Positions 47,061 through 60,050 are shown, numbered from the stretch's first letter. The stretch: 64,000 bases of DNA from Macrotis lagotis (GCF_037893015.1 NC_133659.1:12131225-12195224), one strand, 5' to 3'. Numbers and translations are program-made. The notes: generated by a model not told the origin, from the letters alone.

Positions 47061-47089
47061 CTCATTTGATCATTAACTCAATAAGCATC

Positions 47090-47330
47090 TAGAAAAGTGA
47101 TCTACTTGCTTATTAGCTTCCCATGCTGTGTAATTATATCATTTCCTTACATTAGACTAATTTTTTGAGGACAGCAGGGGTCTTTTGCCCATCTGTGTAG
47201 ACTCAGTGTTTGGTACAGTAGGTGATTAATATATGCTTGCTGATTGACTGTGTTTTCTTCCTATGAGAAAGCATGTTCCTTGAAGTCAGGGACTCTGTCT
47301 TTTTTGATGCTTAATAAGTGATTGTTGGCT
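47090..47330 (+). mobile_element. Two L2 LINE 3' tails
   Basis: 'tgaggacagcaggggtctttt...cagtgtttggtacagtagg' and 'tccttgaagtcagggactctg...gcttaataagtgattg' are adjacent sense L2 termini. Confidence 0.6.
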
Positions 47331-48099
47331 GTCTGTACCATCTAAACAGGACATGTAACAAAGAGAGAACCATCACTGTAATAAAACACAACCAAGCGAA
47401 AAGCTCAGGCAGGTCCATAGTTGCATGCATAGATGCCAAAAGGAATAGTGGAGGGTTTCACAAAAAAAAGGCCAGTAGGAGTGACTTCCCACAGGTAGGG
47501 GAGAAGGAAGGGGCATTGTGGGTCCAGTGAATGGGGCCACTCACAGTCAAGGGACAGGAAAGAGCCCCACATAATATCAATGATGGCCGATGCAGAGACT
47601 GTGGCTAATTTCCTTATTTGATTTTATTGGCATCTCAAGATTGTACCTGAGGGTTTATAAAGCAATTTACTCTCAACAGTATTATTACCCACATGAGCAA
47701 ACTATTTCAGAGAGGTCGAGTGATGTCTTCTAAGTCACAAAGCTCATAAAGTAAGATCCAGTGAAGCCAAATGGCCAGTGGGAGGATTGAAGCTTGTTCT
47801 AGCCAGCCCCAACAGGTAGCTGTCCAAAGGTAGGAGCCCACGCATTAACAGGACCTTACAAGATCCAAAGCCTTACACTCTCTCTCAATTACAACTATGG
47901 ATATTAAACACGGAAGAGAAGAAATAATATCTCTATTAAACTGTCAACACCAGGATGCTAATCGTCACCCTTGTCAGATAATTACTTTTCATGAGAAACC
48001 CAATGGAAAGTTGAGTCACTAACAAGAGACCTATGAAATTCCTAGAATGGGTACATTGAAGAATGAGTCCTTATTGGTCTATGGAAGATGGGAGGCCAT

Positions 48100-48295
48100 T
48101 GTGTGAGGCAGTTTGGTGTAGGGGTCAGAATTAAGGACTTTAAATAAGGAAGACGTGGATTCAAATCCTACTTGAGACACTTAACCTGTGTAGCTCTAGT
48201 CTCTCATCTCTGAGACTCAGTTTTTTCTTCTACAAAATGAAAGCGTTGATGGCCTTGAAGGTCACCTCCAGCTCTAAATCTCTGATCCATAACGT
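48100..48295 (+). mobile_element. CORE-SINE, sense
   Basis: 'gattcaaatcctacttgagac', 'cttctacaaaatgaaagcg' and 'gaaggtcacctccagctctaaatc' in order. Confidence 0.7.
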
Positions 48296-48845
48296 CCAGG
48301 AGAAAAAGGGAAGGCATGAACTGAATTGAGCTTTGTTATAGAATCCAAAAGCTGGAAGGACAGGCCAAAGTCTACTGGATCATTGCTCGTTGCTTCAGAC
48401 CTTCCTAGGGCATCTATAGAGATCTCTACAGCTCTCAAGTAATGATTTTCTTTCATCAGCAACTGATTCCTTTGTGTTACTGAAACTTCAGGAAATTTGT
48501 CTCAGCTCCCAAACACTTGGTCTAGGTCTCAGGAGAGATAAACAAATGTGAGTCAGAAAGTCTCTTTGTAAGAGCTCAGCATATTCCTGAAGACCATAAG
48601 CAAATGAAGCCTCAGCCTTCCCTTCTCCATCCTGAATCATCACATTTCCTTTCTGCTTTCCTCCTGGGTCTTGTTTCCCATTCTCCACAATATTTTTTAT
48701 GGCTCTTGTCTGAAACTTCTCCAAACTCATCCTGCAGATTGTAAAACTGTGGAGCCAGAGCTGGACGTCATATCCAGGGAAGAACTTGACTAGTGTCCAG
48801 TGCAATGGAAGAATTACCTCATTATTTATACTTGCCACTATCTCA

Positions 48846-49022
<177 letters not shown>

Positions 49023-51693
49023 CTAGAGAACAAAAGAAAGAAGATTTCATCCCAGGGTTCTTCCACCCAACAAGGGAAAAACATAGAGGACTTGTTTTAA
49101 TTAACGAGGCAGAATTATATAGTGGAAAAACTTTGGACTTGAAGTCTGGGTCTGAATTCCATCTCTGAAATCAACTCTCCAGGTCACGGTTATCAAAGAA
49201 CAGAATTCCAGAGATTCGGGACTGGAAAATGTCCTCATCCATCTAGACCAACTTGGACTTTCATAGGTTTCTGTTCTGCAACTTGAGGAAAGGTCATCCA
49301 GGCTCTGCTTGGGAGCCTAGATCTGGGGCTAGAGGAGACCTTATAGTTCGTCTTCTCCAGTCCCCCTACCCCACTCCCTCATTTTATAGATGAGGACCCT
49401 GGGAGGTTAAGTGACAGATTAATAGACCCAGAGGTAAAAGAAACCTCAGAGGTCACTGGGCTCCACTCCCATATTTTAGAGATGAAAATCCTGAGGGGCA
49501 AGAGAAGTAAAATGACTCGCCCAAGGGTCACCCAGAAATGGTAGAATCGAGTTTGAATTCAGAGACTCAGACTCCAATTCCATGGTTTTTAGCATGGTAT
49601 CCTTCTCCTATCAGTGAGGAGAGGTCTATCATCCTTTTGCCCATTCATTTAACTCAACTGAGCCTCGGTTTTTTCATCTGTAAAATGTAGAGAGTAATAG
49701 CTGCCATACTTGCAGCACAGTATTAGCTTGAGGACATTTAATACATATGTAAACACATATGCACATATATGAATATATGCCATTATGATTTATTCAGAGT
49801 ATTGGCATTCATCCTTAGAGGGGAAAAGGCTTTTTTTTTAAGAGACCTGAAAAAAACAACACATATTTTGCAATTAAAAGTACCACACCTGTCCATTAGA
49901 AGAAGGCCCTTGCAATCTCTGTTCTCAGAGGGCTCAGAGCCAGAAATATTTCCCCACTACAGCCTACAGGGCCAAGCCTGGGGGATCACTGCCACACTGC
50001 CAAGACAGCTTATGTAAACTAGTGACTCTAGATCCTTGGCTATACCATGGGTCGCTGACGCAGGGCAAGTTCCTACAAGCTTTAGAAGTAAATCAGGTCT
50101 CTTCCAAAGGAGAACAGGGCCAGGTGTATGGGTCAGAATTAAGGACCTGATTCCAGGTTCCAGTCTCAAAGGAATGGATGGAGCAGCTAGATGGTGCAGT
50201 GGATAGAGCACCAGTCCTGGGGCCAGGAAGACCTGAGTTCAAAGGGATGGAGATGAAGCCTCTGACTAGGTCAGAGCTCACAGAGTAGGGTCTCAAAGAG
50301 GTATTCCACCCTTTACTCATTCATTCCAGATGAAATAAGTCCTAAGGGGAAGACTATGATTCCTAAGAGGTCATCCTGGCCTTTGGTCCAGGTCACCTGG
50401 GATTTCTGAGTCTCCTTGCCCATTCCAGTTGCTGCCCTCTTTCTGAGTTACTGATACCAGAATCTATCATGGTTGCTTTACTTACTAGATCTCAAAGGGC
50501 CTCTAATGTAATAGAATACTCTTTTATGCTTTTTTTTTTTTTGCAGAATAAATATTGTGAGCCACAGAAAGATTTTGGAAAAATGACATGTAAGATTTAG
50601 TGTGGAAAGGAGGAACATGAAGGACAGGGCAGGACAGATGAGGTGACTTCCATAGGCCACAGGGACAGACAAAGCAGTAGAGTAAGAATTGGAGGAAAAA
50701 TATTCTTAACCCCTGACCCAGAGTTCTTTTAGCTATTAAACTGAATAGTCTCCACACTTTCCCTCCTTTACTGTCCTCAGTTAAGTTTTATTCTTCTGAG
50801 AACAACTTGATCTATTGGGAGAATATGGAGAGAGAAGAGATGATGGAAATCCAAATCATCAGCTATGGGAATGCTATGGCCTTTAAAGGAGAAAGAAATT
50901 CTACCTCCTTCTATGAAGCCTTCTCAGACTCACAAAGACCCTACTAATCTCCTCTCTGTCTAAATTCTTTCTTCTCTCATTATTAGTAATATAATGATTC
51001 AGCACTTAGTGGTTCTCTAATGGCTACATGGGCAACAATTCTCTCTTTTCAGTGAGATTGTAAGGGCCTTACCACTGGGAACATGGATCTATAACTGCTG
51101 TTTCTCCCACAAGGTAATTTAAACTCATGGTAGGTGAAGCCACAATTGGAGCTCGAAAATGGAGTCCTCTAGTATGAGCACTTTCATGTTTAATGTGACC
51201 TCATCTTTCTAAAGTTTGGGAAATGGAGGATCAAGAAGAGAAAGTTATTTGTCTTAGTTTCCAAGGTGACTATAGGGTACGGTTGGGAGTACAGTAAGTG
51301 AAGGAGATGGTTCAAATCCTGACTGTAGATCTCTGGTCTATTCCTGTACCATTTCTTGCCTTAAATGTTTTCTTATTTGCAAATGACCTCTAAGGTCCTT
51401 TCCACACTAAATCTTAGGCATCATTTTCCAAAATCTTTCTGCGGCTCACCTAGGATTCATTAAATAATATTTATTCTGCAAAAGAAGACATAGAAGATTA
51501 TTCTATTACATTAGCAAGGTACTTCAGTATTTTAAAAATAAAATAGACACATACAATGTCATAGGAATAGACTGAAGGCGTCATTGATAAAGAGTGTCCA
51601 ACACTACCCTATTGATGTGCCCATACTAAAAATTCTTCAGAGCAGTTTTTAAGAGATCAGGAAGAGTATAAGAAACCAAGAACGATCACTCAC
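49023..51693 (-). other. PDE4B: PDE4B intron with MIR-type and truncated SINE pieces
   Basis: The 2.7-kb intron contains CORE-SINE/MIR-type remains (about 49110-49200, 49340-49590 and 49630-49735), a tailless young-type SINE head at 50172-50242 and an L2 sense piece at about 50890-51080. Nothing coding was seen. Confidence 0.65.
50172..50242 (+). mobile_element. Tailless head of a marsupial SINE
   Basis: Only 'gcagctagatggtgcagtgg' to 'gacctgagttcaaa' is present. Near-identical 'tcaaaggaatgga' and 'tcaaagggatgga' flank it, so the 3' half was lost or never inserted. Confidence 0.65.
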
Positions 51694-51858
51694 ATCTAAG
51701 GCTGGAGTAGAAAGGAGAACGTGGGTTGACTGGGCAACATCAGCAGCATGGAGGCTGTTGTGATATGCCACGTCGGAATGGTAATGGTCTTCTAAAGTCA
51801 TCATGTAGGTTACAAAGGTGTCAGATGAAATTTTGAACGTCTTTAAAAGGTCTCTTTC
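51694..51858 (-). CDS. PDE4B: PDE4B exon: first metal-binding His motif
   Basis: The exon encodes 55 residues, [13 protein letters not shown] to STPALD, with acceptor GAACAG and donor GTGAGT. It carries [10 protein letters not shown]: the first His is the general acid that protonates the leaving group, and the second is a ligand of the zinc site in this family. [13 protein letters not shown] is unchanged from mammalian PDE4B. Conservative differences from human (KTFK, TFVTY) lie outside the active site. Confidence 0.96.
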
Positions 51859-51993
51859 CTGTTCAGGAAAATGGATAAAACACAAATAAGTGGTTGATGG
51901 TGAATGTTTACTTATAAATAGAGTAGAAGGAAACTGGAAAAATCACTGGGATGGAGGAAAAATGGATTCTCCTACCATCCCCTGTTTATTCAC

Positions 51994-52092
51994 CTGGAAT
52001 ATGGCATACATGATACACGTCAAGGGCCTGTTATGAGAATATCCAGCTACCTTGAAGATGTTGAGGCCCCATTTGTTCAGGTCTTCCAGCTC
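51994..52092 (-). CDS. PDE4B: PDE4B exon: N-terminal catalytic helices
   Basis: The exon encodes 33 residues in phase 0, [13 protein letters not shown] through [10 protein letters not shown], with a TTTTAG acceptor and GTGAAT donor. The segment [11 protein letters not shown] is typical of PDE4B. Only 135 bp of intron separate it from the next exon. It is too short to show as a long open frame, so it was found by reading the minus strand next to the ERDLLKTF exon. Confidence 0.95.
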
Positions 52093-53546
52093 CTAAAATC
52101 AATGATAAAGTCATTTAGTGAGAATATTTTGTTTCATTAAAACAAACAAATAACTATTCAATGAAAACTAACCAGGGGAGCATCAATGTCATCAATGAAG
52201 CTTCCTTGATGACTATTTACATTCAAATCTGTTATGTTCTCACACTTTTATGAGTCCTTCCTGCAATGGAAATCTATGTCTATTCATTCTCATTTTCTTG
52301 ATGTTATTTTAGTAGCCCTGAATGCTTTCCCTCTTTTTCTGCTATTCCAATTCCAGTTTTTCACCAGTTCCTTTAACCCTATTTATTTTATTTGGATTGT
52401 ATGAATGGTAATTGTGAAATGAGGATATGAATCCAGGACTTCTATCTTAACTGCTAATGTTCTTTCTACTGTTACTATAGGACCATAGCCAGCTTTAGAT
52501 ATAAGCTTAGGGAGATTTCCCTGACATTTGAGGATAGCTTCTGGAATATGGCATATTCCATGCATACAAACCAACTGTCAGGATATTATGATGTATAAGT
52601 CAATATTAATCATTCAACCTTAATCATCATATGTCAATCTTAATCATTCAACCTTAAAAGGATGACAAAGATGCCTTGACATGCAATGATTATGTCTTGT
52701 AGATTAGAGTCACTGGGTCATCCAGTGAGAAGAACTGGGAGAAATGTTTCATTTTAAGGTTTGAGCTTCACAGTAACACTAAGGTCACATCTGATTCACA
52801 CCTGTTGATTTTGTTTGGGAGGCTTTAGAATAGTAGAGTTGGAAGGCATTAAGGGGAACATCTAGTTCAACAAATAATTCTTATTTGTAATCAGAAGACC
52901 TGGACTCAAATCCTGGCTTTGTTCGTAACTACTGTGTGACCTTAGGAAGGTTCCTTGCCCTTTTGTTCCCTTACCTTTAAGTGAAAGTACTGAATTAAAT
53001 GAGATCTAAGTTGGCTTACAGTCTAAATTTGATAGATCCTCCCATTTGAGAGATGAGCAAATAGAGAGCCATAAGGAAGAATCAATTGCCCAAGGTCATA
53101 TAGCTCACTTTTCTTAGTCCAGGGGTACAATGCATTGGGACATAGTGTGTTCCTTTTCATTCCAGGTCTTTAAGAAAAGTCTGGCTAACTACATGTAACT
53201 TGTTAGATAAATTTGATTTTAAATTATTTTTTTTTCTATTAATAAAAATTATTTTATCTCCTCAATCCTCTCAAAAAAAAAGAAAAAGAAAAGAAAAACC
53301 TTTATAACAAATAAGCATAGTCAAGCAAATAAAATTTCCACAATAGCTCTGATAAAAAAAAAATAGTCATCTGAGTGGGATTTTAAACACCCAATTCCTT
53401 TGACTGATTCCCAATATTTTGGCTCCAGCACCATTGACTACTTCTCCCCTTTGCTCTCAAGATGGCTCCCTTAGGATGGACTAAGCTTCCATTTATATCT
53501 AGACTCTGAAAAGCACAGGTGTCCCTAGGCCCAACCTCCTACATAC

Positions 53547-53728
53547 TTTTGCCAGGTGATCTTCCTTTTCAGTCTTGACTCCAAAGCGAGAGATACTGGT
53601 GTTGTTCAGACTTGAGCTGTGCATTAGCTTTTTGACTCCACTTATCTGGGTCATGACTTGCTGCTCTTTTTTCTTCTTTTCCCTGTCTTTCTGAGTGGGA
53701 GATGGAATCTCCACCTCATTCTGCTTAT
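53547..53728 (-). CDS. PDE4B: PDE4B exon: linker region LR2 to start of catalytic unit
   Basis: The 182-nt exon starts by completing a split Asp codon and runs [11 protein letters not shown] to KEDHLAK, with a TTTTGCAG acceptor and GTATGT donor. It holds the basic linker [10 protein letters not shown] and the conserved segment [13 protein letters not shown]...ISRFGV before the catalytic domain. Compared with the human protein as I remember it, there is one extra residue (KKKKEQQ against KKKKQQ) and Lys replaces Asn in GVKTEK; the Lys resembles PDE4D, so it may be ancestral. Confidence 0.95.
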
Positions 53729-54123
53729 CTGCAAAAGAGAGAAGGGGGAGGTACATGCTCAGTCCACCATGGGCAAGGCAACAGGACAGAAGGAATTCAG
53801 ACCTTAGTTGGATACGGCATCGGGCAAGGCTAGTCCAGGTATTATTTTCATGATAAGGCCAAGTGAGGAGTGACTGCATGATGAGAACAGTCTAGACTTT
53901 TTGAAAAGTGATTCCCTGGTAGTTTCATATGTACAACTGATGTTTCCAAAGAGATTATATGGAATCAAATTGGGTTTTAAATAGAAGCTTCTTTCTAATG
54001 AGAAAATTTCCTATTAGAAGAACCAAAAAGGTATAAAATCCATCACAGATACTTAAGTATATGGAATTAACATAAAGGAAAAGAGAAGGCAAATTATTTC
54101 AATTCAGTTCAACACTGCTTAAT

Positions 54124-54125
<2 letters not shown>

Positions 54126-54170
<45 letters not shown>
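54126..54170. repeat. (AT)22 microsatellite
   Basis: Pure AT run ending at 'gtatatgacc'. Confidence 0.97.
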
Positions 54171-54176
<6 letters not shown>

Positions 54177-54960
54177 GACCTATGTGACCTTGTCCAAGTC
54201 ACTTAACCAATCTGATGTCAAAGAAGATGTTTGGACTAAATGACTCAAAGACCCTCATAGTTCTAAATTCATGATCCTATAAAAACATGCTTATGCTTAT
54301 TAGCTCTGTAACCTTGGATGAATAATTTCACTTTTCTTAGTCTCAGTTTCCTCATTTGTAAAATGAACAGTCTAGAAGAAGCAACCTAGACTTTGTTATT
54401 CAGTGATTTTAAAGGTTCTTTTTACCTTTTGATTTCCTGTGACTTAGTAATGATAGGTTTAGAAAGACAACTGATTTGATCAATGTAATAATATGTCATG
54501 ATATGTTATAATCACAATATACATAAAACATGCTACATATGTTATAATGATATACTAAACATAAAACATCACACACAAAACACATATTATAATTCTATAT
54601 ATTATATCTAACAGATTACACAAAATATATAAATATTATATAATATATATAAGCAACAACATCCCTAAATTAATGCAATAATATATTTGCATTACATATA
54701 ATATTTGTATATTACATGTAATATAACCAATGTAATAATATATTTGTGCCTGTGTGAATGTTTATAAAAATAAAATAAAACCATTACAACATACGATGTA
54801 AATATTGTTTCATCTGATAGAATGTAAGCTGTTTGAGGGCAGGTGGGATTTTATTTTTGTCTTGGGAGCCCCAGTTCCTAGGAGAGTGTCCGGGGGAGGG
54901 CAGGTCTTTAATGCATGGTTACTTAATCTCTGGATCAAGTTAATAGGATGGGGAGGAAGC

Positions 54961-55015
<55 letters not shown>
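54961..55015. repeat. (GT)26 microsatellite
   Basis: Pure GT run after GC, ending in GATAGT. Confidence 0.97.
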
Positions 55016-55016
<1 letters not shown>

Positions 55017-55619
55017 TAGTCCCTAATTCCAATCCCAGAATACAAGTAAAAATATGGTTTGAAGTAAAATCTAGAATTCCTGGGACCTGAGAAACGATCA
55101 GTTCTAATCCCCTTATTTTAACATGAGAGAAGTGTGACTAAGTGAATTTTCCAAGAGCTCATGTGCTGATGTATGCCCTTAGCAAGAGCTCAGATCTGAA
55201 GGTAGGTTGCCTATCTTCTAAATCCAGGTTTTTTCTCCTAACTACACCAATCTATGTGACTCACAGGCATATCTACACAGGCACAGGACAGCCTAGCAGT
55301 TTCTAAACCAGCTCATAAAAAATAGTGGTCATGAAACACTGGAAGGGACCCAACTAGTCCATCCCTCTCTGTTTTTTTTTCAGATGAGGGAGGAAGATGA
55401 ATTCATTTACCTGAGGTCACACATGTAGAATTGGGACTTGAGTACTGAGAACAAGGACCTTGCTCTTCCCACTATACTCTAAGTCTGAAGGATGGCTGTA
55501 TTTCAACTACTTGAGTAACTGTTTTTTTTTTTTTTTCATTTTCCCTTTTCCCTCTACTGCATTAATAAAAAATGTTTGCACTAATGGGGTGGGGGGAGGA
55601 ACTATTGCTTCTGTGTTTC

Positions 55620-55880
55620 ATGGCCACCATTTTTCATGAACTGGTTAGAAATGGCTGGTCTGCCCTATGCCTGTATAGATACGGCTGTCTCCAGGGGACC
55701 CTGGCACCAGCAGCTTCTTCCTGGGCTTAATTAAAGATTCCTACAATAGCGGGTAATTGAGCTGCACCCCTGCTAGGCTTGGAACATCACAATAAAGAAG
55801 AAAGTCATTCTTCAGCAGCAAGAACACCAATTTGACACTAATGGGTGTTTCCCTTGTGTGGTCAATGGAACAACTGATGG
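55620..55880. promoter_or_regulatory. Candidate intronic conserved element
   Basis: Repeat-free segment with homeobox-type cores TTAATTAAAG (about 55728-55737) and GGTAATTGAG (about 55751-55760). Conservation is assumed, not measured. Confidence 0.3.
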
Positions 55881-56064
55881 GTTTTCCCTATTCTGAATTT
55901 CCTCCCATCAGTGGGAGAGGTTGGGAGGGGGGCACTCAAATCAAAACAGAATATAAAAACTTGGGGGGAAAACAAGGGCTATGCCACCTCCAACCCTTAC
56001 TGGTTCTGATGACCCTGGCCTTTCTCTGAGCCCAGGGTCTTCCTCTGTTTAACAAGATCAAATG

Positions 56065-56220
56065 TTCTTAGTCATTTTTTGAGTCCTGGACCCCTTTTGA
56101 AAGGCAAAGCCTATAGGAATCCTTTTTGGAATCAATCTTTTAAATCCATAGCATTACAAAGGATACCAATTCCACTGAAATATAATTATCAAGACATCTT
56201 TTAAAAATCAACTCCTAGAC
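56065..56220. mobile_element. Ancient interspersed repeat, unnamed
   Basis: 'ctggaccccttttgaaaggc' and 'gcattacaaaggataccaattcc' recur in diverged form at about 38310-38430; it looks like an old shared mammalian repeat. Confidence 0.4.
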
Positions 56221-56269
56221 CTCTCAGTGAAGAGGTTCCAGACTAAGTAGATTTCTTAGGTGCCTTGAT

Positions 56270-56470
56270 CTTATTTGCAGGGTGCACCCAACAATGACAT
56301 TTCCATCGCTAGAAGGGAAATCCGCAGAAATGCTCCCTTTTACAAGCAACAGCTGAATCTGATTAAAAACCCAACGAGGTAGAGAAAACCTGCTCCTAAT
56401 GAGGTCATAAGCACTGAAGGCCTCTCACCACTTGGAGAGCATTCACTTATGCAAATTACTGGGATGCTTT
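56270..56470. promoter_or_regulatory. Candidate intronic element with octamer motif
   Basis: Repeat-free segment containing the octamer ATGCAAAT (about 56451-56458) and 'gaggtcataagcac'. Regulatory role inferred only. Confidence 0.25.
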
Positions 56471-58129
56471 TCCTTCCTATGGTTCTTTGAAATCTTTATC
56501 TGATCTCCATTGATTGAAAAACATTGATGATGTCAAACACTGCTTGGCACAGACCCTACTATCTATTGGGAGAAATACAACATACACTGGAATAACAGAT
56601 TATTTCCAGAATTGGCCTCTCTCTAACAATGACAAATTGGCAAAACCTTTACACACCATGATTCTATGGGAGCCTCATGTATGAGGGAACAAACAATATT
56701 AACAACAATGACAATAGCCAGCATTCTCTAGCACTTCTTGCTTGAGATCTATTTTCTCATTTGAGCTTAGGCCGCCAGTATAAGTGGAAACTGGTGCCAT
56801 AGAACCATTGCCCCTGGATCTGCAAAGACTTTCTATATTATGGCATTTGATCTTCATTGTCAAGTAAAATTCTACTATGATCCCCATTTGATAGATAAGG
56901 AAATGAAAGATAAATGAATAAGTGACTTGCCCAGGATCACAAAGCTAGTAAAATTTGGACAGAAGCTGTTCCTTAACATTCTATCTGCTATTGTGCCGCT
57001 AGGTCCTACAGCTGTTACTGATTATTTTCATTTAACTGAGATTTCAGAGAGGTGACTTCAGAGTTAAAATGAGGCATTTTTGTTGGACCAGAACCTGGGT
57101 TTTCTTTATTCCAAATCCCTTCACTATGTCATACAAGAATTATTATTCTCATTCTATAGATGAAGAAACTGAGTCTGGGAGATGATGTCATTTGCCGGCA
57201 TCCACCCAGGTCCTCCAAGTCTACATAATCCATTAATGAAAGCTTCCTGGAGAGGTTGCTTTCCCAACCTTCCTCAATAACTTGTCTAGTGTTTGCTGAG
57301 AAGCACCGGGAAATATTCCTCTTCCCCTTTTCCATCTCCCTCGCTGACAAGGGCATAGAAACCACCAGGCAAAGCTGACAATTGGAAAGAAAAGGGAGGA
57401 AAAAAAAGAGGCACTGCTATCATCTCTAGTCACAATTCTCAATGAAAGCAGAGATGTGGCTGCAATGAATAAACTCCCCCACTTATACACGTGTGTGTGT
57501 GCACTCACATGGGGACACTCATGTGTATGTGTATGTGGGTGTGGGTGTGGATATGATGGGCCAGGTTTGAGTCCAGCCTTCCACCTTGGCAGACTGAAGG
57601 AAACTGCTCTAGCTGCCTGTTTATCACCTAAGATCTCTCCTTGGGCAGGCAGGCAAGGTTTAGAGAAGGTCTAGTTAACACATCAAATACCATTTTTTCG
57701 AGAATTTCATTGCCCTCAACCCTCTCACCCCATGTACCATCTGAAAAGTAACAGTTTCCTCCCCCCAAAATGGTTGGTACAGGAGGGAGGGGAAGGATTG
57801 GTGAAAAGGACTGTGTGAGTGTGGGAACTGGGGCAAGGAAGGGGTTCTTAGCTGGGAGATGCCTTCCCTAAAAGGTCAGAGCAGGGGATGGGGGGAATAG
57901 CCTGGGGACAGAGGTACCATGCGACTTTTTTCCTTTGTTCTCAGACAAAGCTCTCTGGGATTTCAGACTGTATGGCAGAGAAGCAAACTGGCACATTCCA
58001 AAATCATCTGGAAAAAAGCACCTGTCAATATTCCTGGTCCCTCTCTATTACAAGGCAATGCCTGCTGGGACTCAGGTTGGAGGATTGATTCTCTGGGTGA
58101 TGGAGAAACTGGCCTCATCTTCCTCCCTC

Positions 58130-58299
58130 TCCTCCTATTATCCCCCCTTTCTCTCCCTCTCCTATCTTTTGTTCTTTCTTTTTTTCTCTTCCCTCTCTCG
58201 TTCCTGTTCATCTCCCTCTCAATCTGTCTCTCTTTCTCCTTCCCTCCTTATTGTCTCTCTCTCTCCCTTTTCTTCTTCTCTCTTTTCCCCTCCCCTGTC

Positions 58300-58383
<84 letters not shown>

Positions 58384-58450
58384 TCCCTCCCTTCTCTCCT
58401 CTCCTTTCCTCTCCCCTCCTCTCTCCTCCTCTCCTCTCCATCTCTCCTCT
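58130..58450. repeat. (CT)n pyrimidine tract
   Basis: Pure CT run at 58304-58380 within about 320 bp of C/T-rich sequence. Leu-Ser-rich frames here (up to 226 residues) are artefacts. Confidence 0.96.
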
Positions 58451-59484
58451 CCTCATTGGCACGTGGAGTGGCTGAGGAAGACACGAGCCAGCAGAAATTT
58501 GTTTGTGAAATGCCAGCCTGGCCCTTTTGGGCATAGATCCAGAGATCTAATAGAAGTCTTAGGAAACTTGGCCAAAAAGTGGATTCCAGTTAGATTGCTG
58601 CTCCCCTATCTCTAGTGTCCCATGAAAGCCTGAGTCATGGACCGGGGACCCGTCCTGACCTGCCACCAGCAAAGCTTCCTGAGAATCAGTTTCTCACAAA
58701 TGCTTCCACCAGTGAGAAAACCTAGATAACAGACAGCCGTGGCCATGGGAAACGATGCTGGCTCCTTAGATGATGCTGGTCCTGCCTCCTCTCCTTCTCA
58801 CTCACCCCACTGGAAGTTCTTTTGTTTTAATATTTATCTTGATTGGAAGTAGAGAAAACTTATCAAAATAAATGTCAAATTTCAGGGAAAAAATTCAACT
58901 AATCCAATGGAGTCATCAACAGCTATTTGCCTACTACTCCCCATCCAAGCCTTCTAAATAAGCAAACACCTTTCCAGGACTCAGTTCCTGAAATCACCTT
59001 AGGGCTGTGAACCCAGGGTGTGAACCAAGGAGAGGCAGGACTATCCCTAGGGTATACCTAATGGGGGTTCTTTGCTTTGGAGAAGAAAGAGGGGTTGAAT
59101 CCCTTCATTGCCAATAATTGGCATTGGAAAAGCCCATGGGGGTAGGGAAGGAATCCAGATGGATTTTAAAATGACTAGATTTGGAACTCTCCAATAATCA
59201 GAGCTGCCCCAATCAATAGGACAGAGCTGATAGAACTTCCCTGTCTTCTCCTATGAACATCCAGTACATTTTTTTTTGTGACATCACTGCCTCTTTCTTT
59301 ATTCCTTCAAGACTGATTTCACATGGATAAAAAAGTCTGGTGGGGTGGGGGTACATAATGAAATATATTCCAGCTCCTGAATTTTCCCTCCTAAGCAGGA
59401 TCTCATAGACCAATGTCTTTTATTGTTAAAAAAAAATCTGATTTTTCTTTTAGGGACTTGAAAAGTTCACAGCAAATGTCTTAC

Positions 59485-59578
59485 CTAAGAATGTGTTGGA
59501 AATGTATTCAGACACCTGGTTCCCTGACCGGCTCATCTCCGAGAGGTGTGTCAGTTCTCGATTCAACATTCTCTTGAA
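59485..59578 (-). CDS. PDE4B: PDE4B exon: UCR2 second half
   Basis: The 94-nt exon encodes 31 residues, [15 protein letters not shown] through YISNTFL, plus the first base of the next codon. The acceptor is CCTGAACAG and the donor GTAAGA. It is the C-terminal half of upstream conserved region 2, the autoinhibitory helix that folds over the catalytic pocket in PDE4 enzymes. All isoforms, including the super-short one, carry it. The 5.8-kb intron downstream is the longest in the window. Confidence 0.95.
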
Positions 59579-59874
59579 CTGTTCAGGGGAACAAAAAAGG
59601 GGGAAAAGATTTTATTAATATAAGAAACGAGAAACTGTCACCAGTCCAATAGTTTCTAACTTTCTCTTGGCCAACTTGGATAAAAAACATAGATTTCATC
59701 TTCTTTCATTTCCGAAAAATACAATACCGCTTTAATTAGATATGATTTCAATGCCACCTTTGGAAGAAGAGATTTCCTCTTAGTCTCATTAACATAAGAC
59801 CTCTTTTTACTCAGACAAAGAAAAAAAGATTTTTTTTCATGTTGGAGAGAATTTGTCTTTAGAACATACAAGAT

Positions 59875-60050
59875 ATTGCTTTCCTTGGTTTATACAATAT
59901 TATATATATATACACACACACATACACAAATATGGAATTCGAATTTGTATTACACACATATGTATACACACATGCATGAAATTTAACATATTCATATATG
60001 TCATACATCTATATTCTATGTGCGTCTATATGCATCTATATCTTTTAGCT
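59875..60050. repeat. PDE4B: A/T-rich TATA/CACA stretch in the first PDE4B5 intron
   Basis: A short TATATATACACACACA block and diverged ATATGT steps lie within the 753-bp intron between the PDE4B5 exon and the shared UCR2 exon. Confidence 0.6.

Larger units (their letters stand above)
53729..59484 (-). other. PDE4B: PDE4B 5.8-kb intron
   Basis: This intron carries CORE-SINE pieces (about 54170-54420), an A/T-rich block (54480-54780), an L2 sense tail (about 54800-54940), dinucleotide repeats (54126-54170 and 54961-55015), an ancient repeat (about 56065-56220), MIR-type antisense pieces (56880-57200) and a long CT tract (58130-58450). Two unique segments near 55.7 and 56.35 kb look like candidate regulatory elements. 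Confidence 0.65.

Noticed and set aside
57919-58615. Open frames of 205 and 226 residues, and a 108-residue Arg/Glu-rich minus frame
   Set aside because: They span the CT microsatellite; the open length is a by-product of the repeat.
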